From contig NZ_CP011924.1 in the NCBI RefSeq assembly GCF_000238315.3, positions 3,526,501 through 3,590,500 of the forward strand: a stretch of 64,000 bases of DNA, given 5' to 3'. A program made the position numbers and the translations under genes. The stretch comes from Pseudoalteromonas piscicida. GTDB taxonomy: Bacteria > Pseudomonadota > Gammaproteobacteria > Enterobacterales > Alteromonadaceae. Shown here piece by piece: positions 54,547 through 63,088 of this stretch. The notes under the pieces were generated by a model, which saw only the letters and a program-made list of their open reading frames with translations, did no database searches and was not told the origin of the DNA. Position 1 is the stretch's first letter. Each line of letters begins with the position of its first letter.

Positions 54547-56454
54547 ATGAATATTAACTTGATTATGATGCAAAGAATAACCGAAATGAAGGTCGTAGCA
54601 CTGCGATTCTTACATTCTCAGCCTAGCTGGTGGCGCCGCTATAGTAAGCGGTGTATTGAGGACCAGATCACGGTCAACGCGGGCTATTTAGCGTATGTCA
54701 CACTGTTATCGTTAGTCCCCTTAATTGCGGTTGGTGTAGCCATTTTTTCGGCGTTTCCTGGATTTGAAGATACGCGTTTTGCAATTGAAAACTTTGTGTT
54801 CAATAACTTTGTGCCAACATCGACGGACACCATTAAAGAGCACATCAGTGCGTTTACTGGCAACGCGAATAAGATGACAGCTGTGGGGGTGAGCTTCTTG
54901 GCCGTCGTGGCTTTGTTACTTATTCGTAATGTTGACACCACACTAAACCGAATTTGGCGAGTGAAGCAAAAGCGTCCATTGATGATTTCGTTTGCAATTT
55001 ATTGGATGGTGCTCACGCTTGGCCCTGTGCTATTGGGCGCGAGTATTGGTATGACATCTTATATCGTTTCTTTAGTGACATTTGCCGATCAAGGGATCCC
55101 AGGATTTAGTGGTGCACTAATTAAGATGTTGCCCTATTTAATTTCTATGGTTGGCTTCATCATGCTCTATACTTTAGTACCAAATACCAGTGTGTCATTT
55201 CGAGCCGCGGTTCCTGGCGCTTTGTTTGCAGCTTTGTTATTCGAGCTAACGAAAAAAGGCTTTGCATTATACATTAGCCATTTTCCCTCATACGAAGTTA
55301 TCTATGGGGCGCTCGCAACAGTACCTATTCTTTTTGTTTGGGTATATTTATCTTGGATAGTGGTGTTGTTAGGCGCAGAGTTTACTGTGTGCTTAACCCA
55401 AGATATGGAAGCCGCAGGACTAGATACAAGCTCGGAGTTTGACCCACCAGACGCGCAGGGACTTTGGCTTTTACCGATAGCGGTTAGCTTAAGCCCCCAA
55501 GGGGGAATTATGAGCTTATTGTATCAACATGGCGATGCATTGCGTCGCTTTCATCTCGCGGTAGGTGAAGGACATCAATTGGGCATAGAGGAATATGGCT
55601 GCAGTGATGGCACACCACTTATCATGCTGCATGGTGGCCCAGGTCAGGGCCATTGTCGTAATGTACTTGGTTATTTCAATCCGCAAAAATACCGCATCAT
55701 CCTGTTTAGTCAGCGAGGCTGTGGCAACTCAACCCCAACTGACTTTAACAATATAAATACCGCGAATCTGCTGAAAGACATTCACACCATTCGTGCGCAT
55801 TTAGGACTGCAAAAGGTTGTACTCGCCGGAGAGTCTTTCGGTGCCATGTTGGCACTTCTTTATGCTGAGCAACATCGTGAAGATGTCTTGGGGATAGTGT
55901 TGTGGTCGAGTTTTTTGGGTAATGAGGCGGATCTTCATTGGCTTTATGGTAGCCAAGGTGCCCCCGCACAAATTTATCCAGAGCAGTATCTTGCCTTTGC
56001 ACAGGGAGCGCAAACCATAGAATCCTTGCTAGACCATTATCATTCGGCACTTTTTGGCGAGGATGAGTTACTCAAAAGAAAAGCAGCACAGCGCTGGTGT
56101 GAGTGGGATAACCTGATCACAACGGATAGCGATACGCAAGGTATTAGGCTCTGCAAAGCAGACAAACAGCTCAGTAAAGCACAGCATATGGTGCATTTTT
56201 TTAGTCACCAATGCTTTATCAAAAAAGAGCAAATTACAGCAGATGCACATCAGCTCAATCACTTACCTGTCTGGTTTATTCACAGTCGGCATGATTTAAT
56301 GTGTCGATATGCACCGGTTTATCAGTTAGCACAAAGCATTAAGGCGCAGTTGTTGATTTTGAATGGAGTTGGGCATTGTAGTGCTAACCCCGTTTATGCA
56401 GAAGCCATAAGGCGAGCGGCTGATCTATTACTGTGCAAAATTCAGCATCATTAG
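54547..56454 (+). CDS. YihY/BrkB membrane protein fused to a proline-iminopeptidase-like hydrolase
   Basis: One open frame of 635 codons. Residues 1-300 form a YihY-type inner-membrane protein (about six helices; ITVNAGYLAYVTLLSLVPLI, FLLELTKKGF-like FELTKKGFALYISHFPSYEV, IYGALATVPILFVWVYLSW). Residues 322-635 form an alpha/beta hydrolase of the proline iminopeptidase group: HGGPGQGHCRNVLGYFNP, nucleophile AGESFGAMLALLYAE, and a final His in GVGHCSANP. An ATG at 55510 with GGGGGA just upstream fits an independent pip start, so the second product could be made alone. Related genomes usually carry these as two genes before dtd. Confidence 0.8.
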   Translation: MNINLIMMQRITEMKVVALRFLHSQPSWWRRYSKRCIEDQITVNAGYLAYVTLLSLVPLIAVGVAIFSAFPGFEDTRFAIENFVFNNFVPTSTDTIKEHISAFTGNANKMTAVGVSFLAVVALLLIRNVDTTLNRIWRVKQKRPLMISFAIYWMVLTLGPVLLGASIGMTSYIVSLVTFADQGIPGFSGALIKMLPYLISMVGFIMLYTLVPNTSVSFRAAVPGALFAALLFELTKKGFALYISHFPSYEVIYGALATVPILFVWVYLSWIVVLLGAEFTVCLTQDMEAAGLDTSSEFDPPDAQGLWLLPIAVSLSPQGGIMSLLYQHGDALRRFHLAVGEGHQLGIEEYGCSDGTPLIMLHGGPGQGHCRNVLGYFNPQKYRIILFSQRGCGNSTPTDFNNINTANLLKDIHTIRAHLGLQKVVLAGESFGAMLALLYAEQHREDVLGIVLWSSFLGNEADLHWLYGSQGAPAQIYPEQYLAFAQGAQTIESLLDHYHSALFGEDELLKRKAAQRWCEWDNLITTDSDTQGIRLCKADKQLSKAQHMVHFFSHQCFIKKEQITADAHQLNHLPVWFIHSRHDLMCRYAPVYQLAQSIKAQLLILNGVGHCSANPVYAEAIRRAADLLLCKIQHH

Positions 56455-56473
56455 CAGTCACAAGAGGTAGGTA

Positions 56474-56914
56474 GTGCAGGGACTAATTCAAAGGGTCAGT
56501 GAAGCAAAGGTAGAAGTAGAAGGTGAGGTTGTAGGCCAAATCGCTCAGGGGATATTGTTACTATTAGGCGTTGAAAAGCCGGATACGGAGCAAACGGCGG
56601 ATAAGTTACTGCACAAGGTAAGTAACTACCGTATTTTTACTGACGACAAGGGGAAAATGAATTTAAGTTTAAAAGACATTGAAGGTGAACTATTAGTTGT
56701 ATCGCAATTCACCTTGGCGGCAGACACCAAAAAAGGCATGAGGCCAAGTTTTTCGAGCGCAGGAACGCCTGAGCAAGCGAATACACTCTACGAATACTTT
56801 GTGGCTAGAGCCAAGGCCGCAGGGTTGAAAGTCGCGACAGGGCAATTTGCTGCGGATATGAAGGTGAGTTTACTGAATGACGGCCCAGTGACTTTTAACT
56901 TTAATGTTGAATAG
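56474..56914 (+). CDS. dtd: D-aminoacyl-tRNA deacylase
   Basis: Dtd hydrolyses D-aminoacyl-tRNA (and Gly-tRNA-Ala) for translation quality control. The 146-residue protein has [18 protein letters not shown] at the N-terminus, [12 protein letters not shown] (about residues 78-89) and the cross-subunit GPVTF motif (about 138-142). The start is GTG after AAGAGGT. It follows the YihY-Pip frame by 19 bp, keeping the yihY-dtd linkage of E. coli. Confidence 0.95.
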   Translation: MQGLIQRVSEAKVEVEGEVVGQIAQGILLLLGVEKPDTEQTADKLLHKVSNYRIFTDDKGKMNLSLKDIEGELLVVSQFTLAADTKKGMRPSFSSAGTPEQANTLYEYFVARAKAAGLKVATGQFAADMKVSLLNDGPVTFNFNVE

Positions 56915-56946
56915 TGATTTGACGTAAAAACTAGGGCCAGCCAGTG

Positions 56947-57636
56947 TTAGCGTTTAACCTCGATAATCATATTGGCGTAGTCCGGCACCTTTTCGATAAA
57001 GGGCTTTTTACCAAAGTTGGTAATTAATAAGTGTTGAAGTTGCTTGAGCTGCGACTCATGCTCAGTTAAAAAGTTGATATACAGTCTGCCCCCATCATTA
57101 ATAGCAGCTCTGAGTAGGCGATAAAACTGGTGTTGAAACAAGAAGATGGGAGGCTCAAGTTCGCTAAATAAATCGAGCACAATCCAATCGTAGCGTTTGC
57201 CTTGTTGCAACGCTTTAAATACATCAACACAATTAACATCGCACAAAGGGTCGCCACCAAAGTAGCGTTTGTAACAATGGATCACATCTGGGTTGTTATC
57301 TATGGTGGTAATGTGACAATTTGGATAAGTGGCATTGAGGTAATCACGGATGGCACCTGCGCCAAGACCCAGCTCCAGTACGCTAGTTGGCGGGGCGACT
57401 TGCTGCCAGCGACTCGCGAATGTTTTTAAATGAGGAAATAACAAGTGCTCCGGGTGGTTTAACTCCACAACGGATTGTAATGTGTTGTTTATCAGAAGCC
57501 ATCTTAACGATTTCTCTTGGCGCACTTGGATGCTATTTCTGCCTTGTTTATGCCAATATAGCAAGTGTCCTAGCTGGTGGCTCCGGTCCACAAAATCGTT
57601 GCTGATAGTGCCTGAATGCGTAATAAATTCTCCCAT
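56947..57636 (-). CDS. Spermidine-synthase-like methyltransferase-fold protein
   Basis: A 229-residue protein with a Rossmann SAM-type core: VLELGLGAGAIRDYL (about residues 85-99), HITTIDNNPDVIHCYKRYF (about 109-127) and DWIVLDLFSE (about 149-158). These motifs match the SpeE-like superfamily, but the N-terminal strand domain of true spermidine synthases is short here, so aminopropyl transfer is doubtful and the substrate is unknown. It is monocistronic and convergent with dtd. Confidence 0.72.
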   Translation of the reverse strand: MGEFITHSGTISNDFVDRSHQLGHLLYWHKQGRNSIQVRQEKSLRWLLINNTLQSVVELNHPEHLLFPHLKTFASRWQQVAPPTSVLELGLGAGAIRDYLNATYPNCHITTIDNNPDVIHCYKRYFGGDPLCDVNCVDVFKALQQGKRYDWIVLDLFSELEPPIFLFQHQFYRLLRAAINDGGRLYINFLTEHESQLKQLQHLLITNFGKKPFIEKVPDYANMIIEVKR

Positions 57637-57809
57637 GATAACATCATCATAGACGAGGATTTTGTGAATGCCAGCTTGTCCACCAGTTTTTACACTAAAG
57701 GATAAGTGTTTTGGCGCATTTTATTCCCTACACTGAGCTTATCTTGTAGGGTGTATCCGTACGAGATTCAAAGTCGTTTAACAGGCTAATAACAAAACAG
57801 GAGTCAGTG

Positions 57810-58709
57810 ATGTTTGAGGTAACTTCACCACAAAGCAGCGAAGATTGGCAAGCCTATTACCAGTTACGCTGGCAGGTGTTAAGAGCGCCATGGGATCAAC
57901 CTCGTGGCAGCGAACAGGATGATTTAGAGCAAGAAGCTGAACATCGCTACATTAAAAATAATGATGGTGAAGTGCTAGGCGTAGCTAGGCTCCATTTTAA
58001 CAATCATAAGCAAGCACAAGTACGCTATATGGCCGTTGCAGAAGGGCATCGAGGTCATCACTTAGGTAGCCGTTTGCTACACGAGCTTGAGGTTATTGCT
58101 TGGACGCAAAAAGCAGAAGAGCTGGTTTTGTATGCTCGCGAGCGCGCGTTATCATTTTACGAGCGTCATGGCTACGAAGTGGTTGAAAAGGCACACTTAG
58201 CCTATGGCGATGTGCAGCACTGGAAGATGGTAAAACAACGTCCTACGGAGCCGGGCTGGTTCAGGCAGCCAGATTGGACCCATGTATTACAAAATACTTG
58301 GCGCGAGTCTATTCCAATCAGTGATGCGATGGGGATTAAAGTCGAAAGCTATACCGACTGGCAGTTTTCCACTAAAGCTGATTTAAAAGCGAACCTCAAT
58401 TTACACAACTCGATGTTTGCAGGTTCTATATATAGCATGGCGACGCTAACGGGCTGGGGGGCGACTTATTTAGCACTTAAAGAGCTTGGCTTAGAGGGAG
58501 ATATTGTGTTGGCTGACGCCAATATTAAATACCTAAAACCTTTAACCACGGCACCTGCGGCAACGGTTACCATTGCGGACTGTGAAGGTGAATTAAAAGC
58601 GCTAGAGACGGCTGGCAAAGCAAAATATGTGGTGCCAGTGAATGTCTATGATGGCGATATGCTAGTTGCTAAATTTGAGGGACAATTTGTGGTGATTAAA
58701 CCGCAATAA
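57810..58709 (+). CDS. fabY: FabY/YiiD: GNAT domain fused to a thioesterase-like domain
   Basis: A 299-residue two-domain protein. Residues 1-150 are a GNAT acetyltransferase (VRYMAVAEGHRGHHLGSRLL is the acetyl-CoA loop; ALSFYERHGYEVV follows). Residues 155-299 are a YiiD_C hotdog/thioesterase domain (SMFAGSIYSMATLTGWG). The architecture and the yihY-dtd-fabY order match E. coli YiiD, renamed FabY for an alternative route of fatty-acid initiation. I chose the ATG at 57810 over the GTG just before it, as AGGAG lies upstream. Confidence 0.85.
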   Translation: MFEVTSPQSSEDWQAYYQLRWQVLRAPWDQPRGSEQDDLEQEAEHRYIKNNDGEVLGVARLHFNNHKQAQVRYMAVAEGHRGHHLGSRLLHELEVIAWTQKAEELVLYARERALSFYERHGYEVVEKAHLAYGDVQHWKMVKQRPTEPGWFRQPDWTHVLQNTWRESIPISDAMGIKVESYTDWQFSTKADLKANLNLHNSMFAGSIYSMATLTGWGATYLALKELGLEGDIVLADANIKYLKPLTTAPAATVTIADCEGELKALETAGKAKYVVPVNVYDGDMLVAKFEGQFVVIKPQ

Positions 58710-58738
58710 GCAGAGAATTATTCTCAGCTTTCCAAACG

Positions 58739-58767
58739 AAAAAGCTCTGAGTGTTCAGAGCTTTTTT
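58739..58767. terminator. Terminator between fabY and pldA
   Basis: AAAAAGCTCTGA and TCAGAGCTTTTTT pair around GTGT with T-runs on both strands, fitting a bidirectional terminator of the convergent genes. Confidence 0.85.
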
Positions 58768-58781
58768 GTATTCGAATGTGC

Positions 58782-59804
58782 TTAAAGAATATCAGTGAGC
58801 AATACGCCAATACCAAGCCTTTGGGTATGTGTGTTGTAGTCTATTAAGCTTTCGCCGTAGCCATTAAAGTACTGTGCGTAGCCACGCAACCTTCCCCAAA
58901 TTGGGAATGACCAGTCTAGCTGAATTGCACCGCGATTATCGCTGTTTAAGTTATTGCGCCACATAAAGCCAAACTCATGCTCTTCGTGGCGATATACCCC
59001 ACTAAACTCAAAGTGACCTAAGTACTCATCGATATTTGGATTGTCGTCTCCACGCGGATCTAATGCATCGTCCTTATCATTTTCCGGTAAGCGATACCAG
59101 GGTTTAAAGCTGAATACAAAGCCTCGGTTTTCCCAAATAAAATTCGCATAGATACGATTCCAAGAGCGGGAGTTTGGTTGACTGCGACCGTTAGATTGAT
59201 GAGAAATCCCAAGCACAAAGGCCATCTCATCGCCCCACAGCACGTTTTCATCATCTAAAAAGTTAATCCAAAAGATTTCTGGCTCATAGTTGGTTTCACG
59301 AAATGGCGAAGACACATCTTTGTTATACAGCTGCCAATATGATTGTAGTGTAAAAGCAAAATAAATTGCCTGATCTTTATCCGAGAAGTTTTTATAAATA
59401 GGCGCTTTTAACGAAATTTGGTATTTGGCTTCAAAATTGTCGATTGGCTCGCCATCTTCATCATCAATGGCTTTTAGACCGTCGAATGGTCTGCTGTTGA
59501 CATTGGTCATATAGGACACAGGCAAAATATAATTGCGCTTATGTGGTGTTAAGACATTACGGTTTTTTTCCGTTACACGTTCACGTGCCATGCGTTTATC
59601 TAATTGGCTTAAGGTTTTATCAGCATCAGCCTCGGCACATTCGGTACGGACCTGCTCTATGGTTTTATCTTTTTCTCCAGTTAACACCGCGTTTAGCACG
59701 CACTGTTTGACTAAATCGATTTCATCTTCCTGTTGGGCTTCTTGAGCGTAAAGTGGCAAGGTAAGCAAGGCCAAAGCCGGTATTGATAAGTGTGTAAGTT
59801 TCAT
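58782..59804 (-). CDS. pldA: Outer-membrane phospholipase A
   Basis: PldA (OMPLA) is a calcium-dependent dimeric beta-barrel phospholipase that destroys phospholipids misplaced in the outer leaflet. The 340-residue protein has a signal peptide (LTLPLYAQEA), the catalytic pair in GISHQSNGRSQPNSRSWNR (His and Ser, about residues 199-217) and alternating aromatic strands at the C-terminus. An N-terminal insert (about 22-80) precedes the barrel. It is monocistronic. Confidence 0.9.
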   Translation of the reverse strand: MKLTHLSIPALALLTLPLYAQEAQQEDEIDLVKQCVLNAVLTGEKDKTIEQVRTECAEADADKTLSQLDKRMARERVTEKNRNVLTPHKRNYILPVSYMTNVNSRPFDGLKAIDDEDGEPIDNFEAKYQISLKAPIYKNFSDKDQAIYFAFTLQSYWQLYNKDVSSPFRETNYEPEIFWINFLDDENVLWGDEMAFVLGISHQSNGRSQPNSRSWNRIYANFIWENRGFVFSFKPWYRLPENDKDDALDPRGDDNPNIDEYLGHFEFSGVYRHEEHEFGFMWRNNLNSDNRGAIQLDWSFPIWGRLRGYAQYFNGYGESLIDYNTHTQRLGIGVLLTDIL

Positions 59805-59920
59805 CCTGTGTGCGCCGAGAGTAAGTACAATTGATTACATTATTAACCAATGATAATGAAAGGGAAATGAATCTCGAAGGTCAAAAATGTCAGAAAGAAA
59901 AATACGTACGAATAAGAAAA

Positions 59921-59947
59921 AGGTGGCGGCTATCGCCGCCATACCTT
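59921..59947 (-). terminator. Intrinsic terminator of the dapA-like operon
   Basis: On the minus strand GGCGGC pairs with GCCGCC around GATA, extended by AAGG/CCTT, and is followed by TTTTTCTTATT. It lies about 70 bp after the last gene of the operon. Confidence 0.75.
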
Positions 59948-60017
59948 AGTAAGCGTTAAGCTAAACAAGCAGAGCTTATTTGCTTTGACTTACTCTCACG
60001 CAATAAAAGTACTCAAG

Positions 60018-61130
60018 TTAAAGCGTTTCAACTTGAGTAAAAAACTTATAAAGCTCAGTACCTTGATTCACACTAGCAGAGGCAAAGTGCAAAATGGCGA
60101 TGGCATCTTCATCTAACTTGATCTCATTTAGGGGCGTTTCTGATAAATAGCGCTCCATTCTGAGAATTTTGGCGATGGTTTGACCCGCCTTGATATGCTC
60201 ACCAAGCTTTGCCGTGTACTCCACCATGCCTCCCATCGGGGCATAAAAGGCACGATAGTTCTCTAGTCGACAGACGTAGCGGGTGATGTCTCGTGGCATA
60301 AAGTGCGCGTCTTGAAAGGCCTGTTTATGGTTTAGGTAGCTCAAAATGCTATTAGCGTCATTCAATGCTTCCGCTAAATCAATTTTTTCTTGAGAGCCAA
60401 GTTCAACCGTAAACGCTTCAGTTAATACTGGGATCTCTCGGCCTATAGCCTGATAGGCTTGCTGCAAGTTCCACCATGGACAAAAACTTGCTTCATCCAT
60501 TGCTCCATCAAAGTCACTTGGAATAAGTAACACATGTGGAATATCAAAATATCGAGCGCTGTCTTTTGCATACTCAGGACAATACAGGTGTTTTGCTGAA
60601 ATTGGTCCCGTATGAAGGTCTAAAACAATGTCAGCTTCATGAGCTAGGCGCTGTAAACTCAAGGCGATGCGCTTACCTGTTGTCAACCTATCTAAGGGCC
60701 CATCAAGTAGTGCCTGGGTACGCTCAACTAATCGTTGGCGAAATTGCTGAGCGATTTCTGTTATTGGTAGCGTCGGGTTTTGCTCCACAAACTCGGCAAC
60801 CAACCCGGAATGGTTGATGTACATTCGATTCCAATTCGTGCCTGTAATTGGATCGAAACGCCCTAAGGTAAACTCACCAGATTTCTGATTACAACCAATC
60901 GGGTTTGCGTAAGGCACTAAGGTGATGTCCGCTTTTAATGACAATTGCTTCAACTGTTCTAGTAGCTGATAAATCACTGCATTACCTTGCACTTCGGCGC
61001 CATGCATATTCGCTTGAATATACACCTTAGGCCCACTGCCATCGCCTTTAATGCGATAGACCGGAATAGTCAAAGGCAAGCCATTGGCAATTTCACCAAC
61101 CTGAATATGTTGTTGTGTAATGGTATTCAT
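60018..61130 (-). CDS. M14-type succinylglutamate desuccinylase/aspartoacylase family amidohydrolase
   Basis: A 370-residue zinc deacylase: NMHGAEVQGNAVIYQLLEQL (HxxE zinc motif, about residues 42-61), DLHTGP (third zinc ligand, about 171-176) and VELGSQ (a probable catalytic Glu, about 239-244), with a C-terminal biotinyl-lipoyl-like beta domain (EYTAKLGEHIKAGQTIAKIL). Family members remove succinyl or acetyl groups from amino acids. It is the last gene of an operon that also encodes a DapD-like succinyltransferase, so it may remove the succinyl group that DapD adds, replacing DapE. That pairing is inference. It starts 2 bp after the lysA-like stop. Confidence 0.82.
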   Translation of the reverse strand: MNTITQQHIQVGEIANGLPLTIPVYRIKGDGSGPKVYIQANMHGAEVQGNAVIYQLLEQLKQLSLKADITLVPYANPIGCNQKSGEFTLGRFDPITGTNWNRMYINHSGLVAEFVEQNPTLPITEIAQQFRQRLVERTQALLDGPLDRLTTGKRIALSLQRLAHEADIVLDLHTGPISAKHLYCPEYAKDSARYFDIPHVLLIPSDFDGAMDEASFCPWWNLQQAYQAIGREIPVLTEAFTVELGSQEKIDLAEALNDANSILSYLNHKQAFQDAHFMPRDITRYVCRLENYRAFYAPMGGMVEYTAKLGEHIKAGQTIAKILRMERYLSETPLNEIKLDEDAIAILHFASASVNQGTELYKFFTQVETL

Positions 61131-61132
61131 GT

Positions 61133-62338
61133 TTACCTCAAATAACTTGAAGCGGGCTCTGCTTCACGGACACAGCTGATTTCTCCACCTGAGATGATGT
61201 ACTCTGCTGGGAGCTCATGACATAAAAAGAACGGCATACTTTCGGTGTAGCCGTAAGCGCCACACTGACTGAAAACAAGCCAATCGCCATCGGCACTGTC
61301 GCTTGGTAAGACTAGGGTGCCTAATTTATCCAATGCAGTGCAAAGTGGGCCATGAATATGAAAGTCTGTGGCCTCAGCTTGAGACTGGCGTAACAATTCA
61401 GCGGGGAAAGCTTGTCCGGTAACGGCTGGGCGCAGCAGGTGATTGACACCGCCTGCGACAATCAGTTGTTGTTCTCCGTAGTTTTGCTTTTGTTCCACCA
61501 CAGGGTTGAGATAAAAACCACATTCGCCAACCGCATAGCGGCCTAACTCCATCCATAATTCTTGCACTTGCGTGGCGGTTTTTATTAATGCGAGCGTGTC
61601 TAATAATTTCTGCCAATCGAGAGAAGGGCTTTGCCTATCATAGGGAATGCCAAGGCCGCCACCTAAGTCGAGCACCTTTAGAGTAATCCCTAAATCTGCA
61701 GCGAGCTGAACTAAAGGTGCAACCATTGCCTGCCAAAGTTCAGCGAGCGTATCGCTGCAGAGCATATTGCCCCACTGGAAAATATGCAGTCCGACAAAGT
61801 CTAGGTAGGTGTAGTCACTTAAAGTTAGGGCTTGCCACTGCTCTGCGCCAAGACCAAAAGGAGTCAGCGTATTGCCACCAAGTGGATTGTGCTCTGCTTT
61901 ATCAAAGCGTAACTGCACCCGCAGTAAAACTTCAAATTGAAGCTCAAACTCTTCGGCCACTTGATTTAACCAGCGTACTTGATTGTGACTTTCAGCCACG
62001 AAAATACGTACGCCTTGTGTGGCAAAATGACGGATCTGCTTTAGCGATTTGGCAGGACCTGTGTTGAGCACGCGTTCAGGTGCGATCCCTTGAGATAACA
62101 CCTGATCAAGCTCGCCGCTAGATGCCACATCAAAGTTAAACCCTGCGTTATCTAGGGTTTTAATGATATGTGATAACGGATTCGCTTTTACGGCATACCA
62201 AAGCTTAACGATTTGCTGATCAACTAAGGGCTTAACATGCGCACTTAGCTTATCTAAATCGTAGCAAAAGAATGGCGTATCTTGTTGCTGGATCAATGCC
62301 TCAGCTGCAATTCGCTGTGACGTGCTCAACCAAGTCAT
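61133..62338 (-). CDS. LysA-like PLP-dependent decarboxylase (fold type III)
   Basis: A 401-residue alanine-racemase-fold decarboxylase with PLP lysine in LWYAVKANP (about residues 46-54), phosphate loop LGGGLGIPYD (about 218-227), and LGRYAVGECG (about 265-274; usual LysA form EPGR). The active-site motif is GPLCTALDKLG, where diaminopimelate decarboxylases have C-E-S/T-x-D; Thr replaces Glu as in BtrK-like or exosortase-associated decarboxylases. Substrate may therefore be a DAP-like compound rather than DAP. Its ATG overlaps the dapD-like stop (TAATG). Confidence 0.78.
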   Translation of the reverse strand: MTWLSTSQRIAAEALIQQQDTPFFCYDLDKLSAHVKPLVDQQIVKLWYAVKANPLSHIIKTLDNAGFNFDVASSGELDQVLSQGIAPERVLNTGPAKSLKQIRHFATQGVRIFVAESHNQVRWLNQVAEEFELQFEVLLRVQLRFDKAEHNPLGGNTLTPFGLGAEQWQALTLSDYTYLDFVGLHIFQWGNMLCSDTLAELWQAMVAPLVQLAADLGITLKVLDLGGGLGIPYDRQSPSLDWQKLLDTLALIKTATQVQELWMELGRYAVGECGFYLNPVVEQKQNYGEQQLIVAGGVNHLLRPAVTGQAFPAELLRQSQAEATDFHIHGPLCTALDKLGTLVLPSDSADGDWLVFSQCGAYGYTESMPFFLCHELPAEYIISGGEISCVREAEPASSYLR

Positions 62339-63078
62339 TAGCGTAGAACCTCTTCCAGCGCCAGTGATGCATCACTTTGTTCATCACGGTATTTTACGAT
62401 AAGTGCGCATGACATACTTAGTCCTTGCTCGCGCGCCCACTCACTTGAGGCTGGACGAGAGCCTGGGATCACTATCGCGTTTTCAGGGATGGCTTCACCT
62501 TTGTCAAGCAAGCGCTCGTTCACGCAGTCATAGACAGGAATACTTGCTGAAAGGCGCACACCCGGTGCTAATACGGCACCGCGTTTAACAACAACCCCTT
62601 CAACCAATACACAGCCTGCACCAATAAAGGCATCGTCTTCAACAACAACAGGACTGGCTCCAACCGGCTCTAATACACCGCCCACTTGTACTGCTGCGCT
62701 AAGGTGGACATTTTTACCAATTTGCGCGCAAGAACCAACCAACGCATGACTATCTACCATAGTACCTGAATCAATATAGGCACCAATGTTGACATAAGCC
62801 GGTGGCATAATGATTGTGCCCGCTGCGACGTAAGCGCCACGTCTCACACTGCTTCCGCCAGGAACCATACGAACGCCATCCTGGGCAGCAAATCCGCGTG
62901 GTGCTAAGTTGTCTTTATCAACAAATCCACCCGGGAATTCCGTATTTACGCCATTTCTAAATGCTTCAAGGATCCCTTGTTTTACTTCTACATTAGCATG
63001 CCAATGGCCTTGCTCATCCTGTGTTGCAGCACGTACTGTGCCATTTTCTAAATCGTTTAGTAGGGTTAACCAGCTCAT
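62338..63078 (-). CDS. dapD: Tetrahydrodipicolinate N-succinyltransferase-like protein (DapD)
   Basis: A 246-residue left-handed beta-helix acyltransferase: VRRGAYVAAGTIIMPPAYVN, IGAYIDSGTMVDSHALVGSC, AQIGKNVHLSAAVQVGGVLE and DDAFIGAGCVLVEGVVVKRG are the hexapeptide-repeat signatures of DapD, which transfers succinyl from succinyl-CoA to tetrahydrodipicolinate. E. coli DapD is about 274 residues; here the N-terminal helical domain is shorter. I chose the ATG at 63078, where homology begins, over the open-frame start at 63132 inside dapA. It could be the housekeeping enzyme or a specialised paralogue. Confidence 0.85.
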   Translation of the reverse strand: MSWLTLLNDLENGTVRAATQDEQGHWHANVEVKQGILEAFRNGVNTEFPGGFVDKDNLAPRGFAAQDGVRMVPGGSSVRRGAYVAAGTIIMPPAYVNIGAYIDSGTMVDSHALVGSCAQIGKNVHLSAAVQVGGVLEPVGASPVVVEDDAFIGAGCVLVEGVVVKRGAVLAPGVRLSASIPVYDCVNERLLDKGEAIPENAIVIPGSRPASSEWAREQGLSMSCALIVKYRDEQSDASLALEEVLR

Positions 63079-63088
63079 GTTTACTGCC

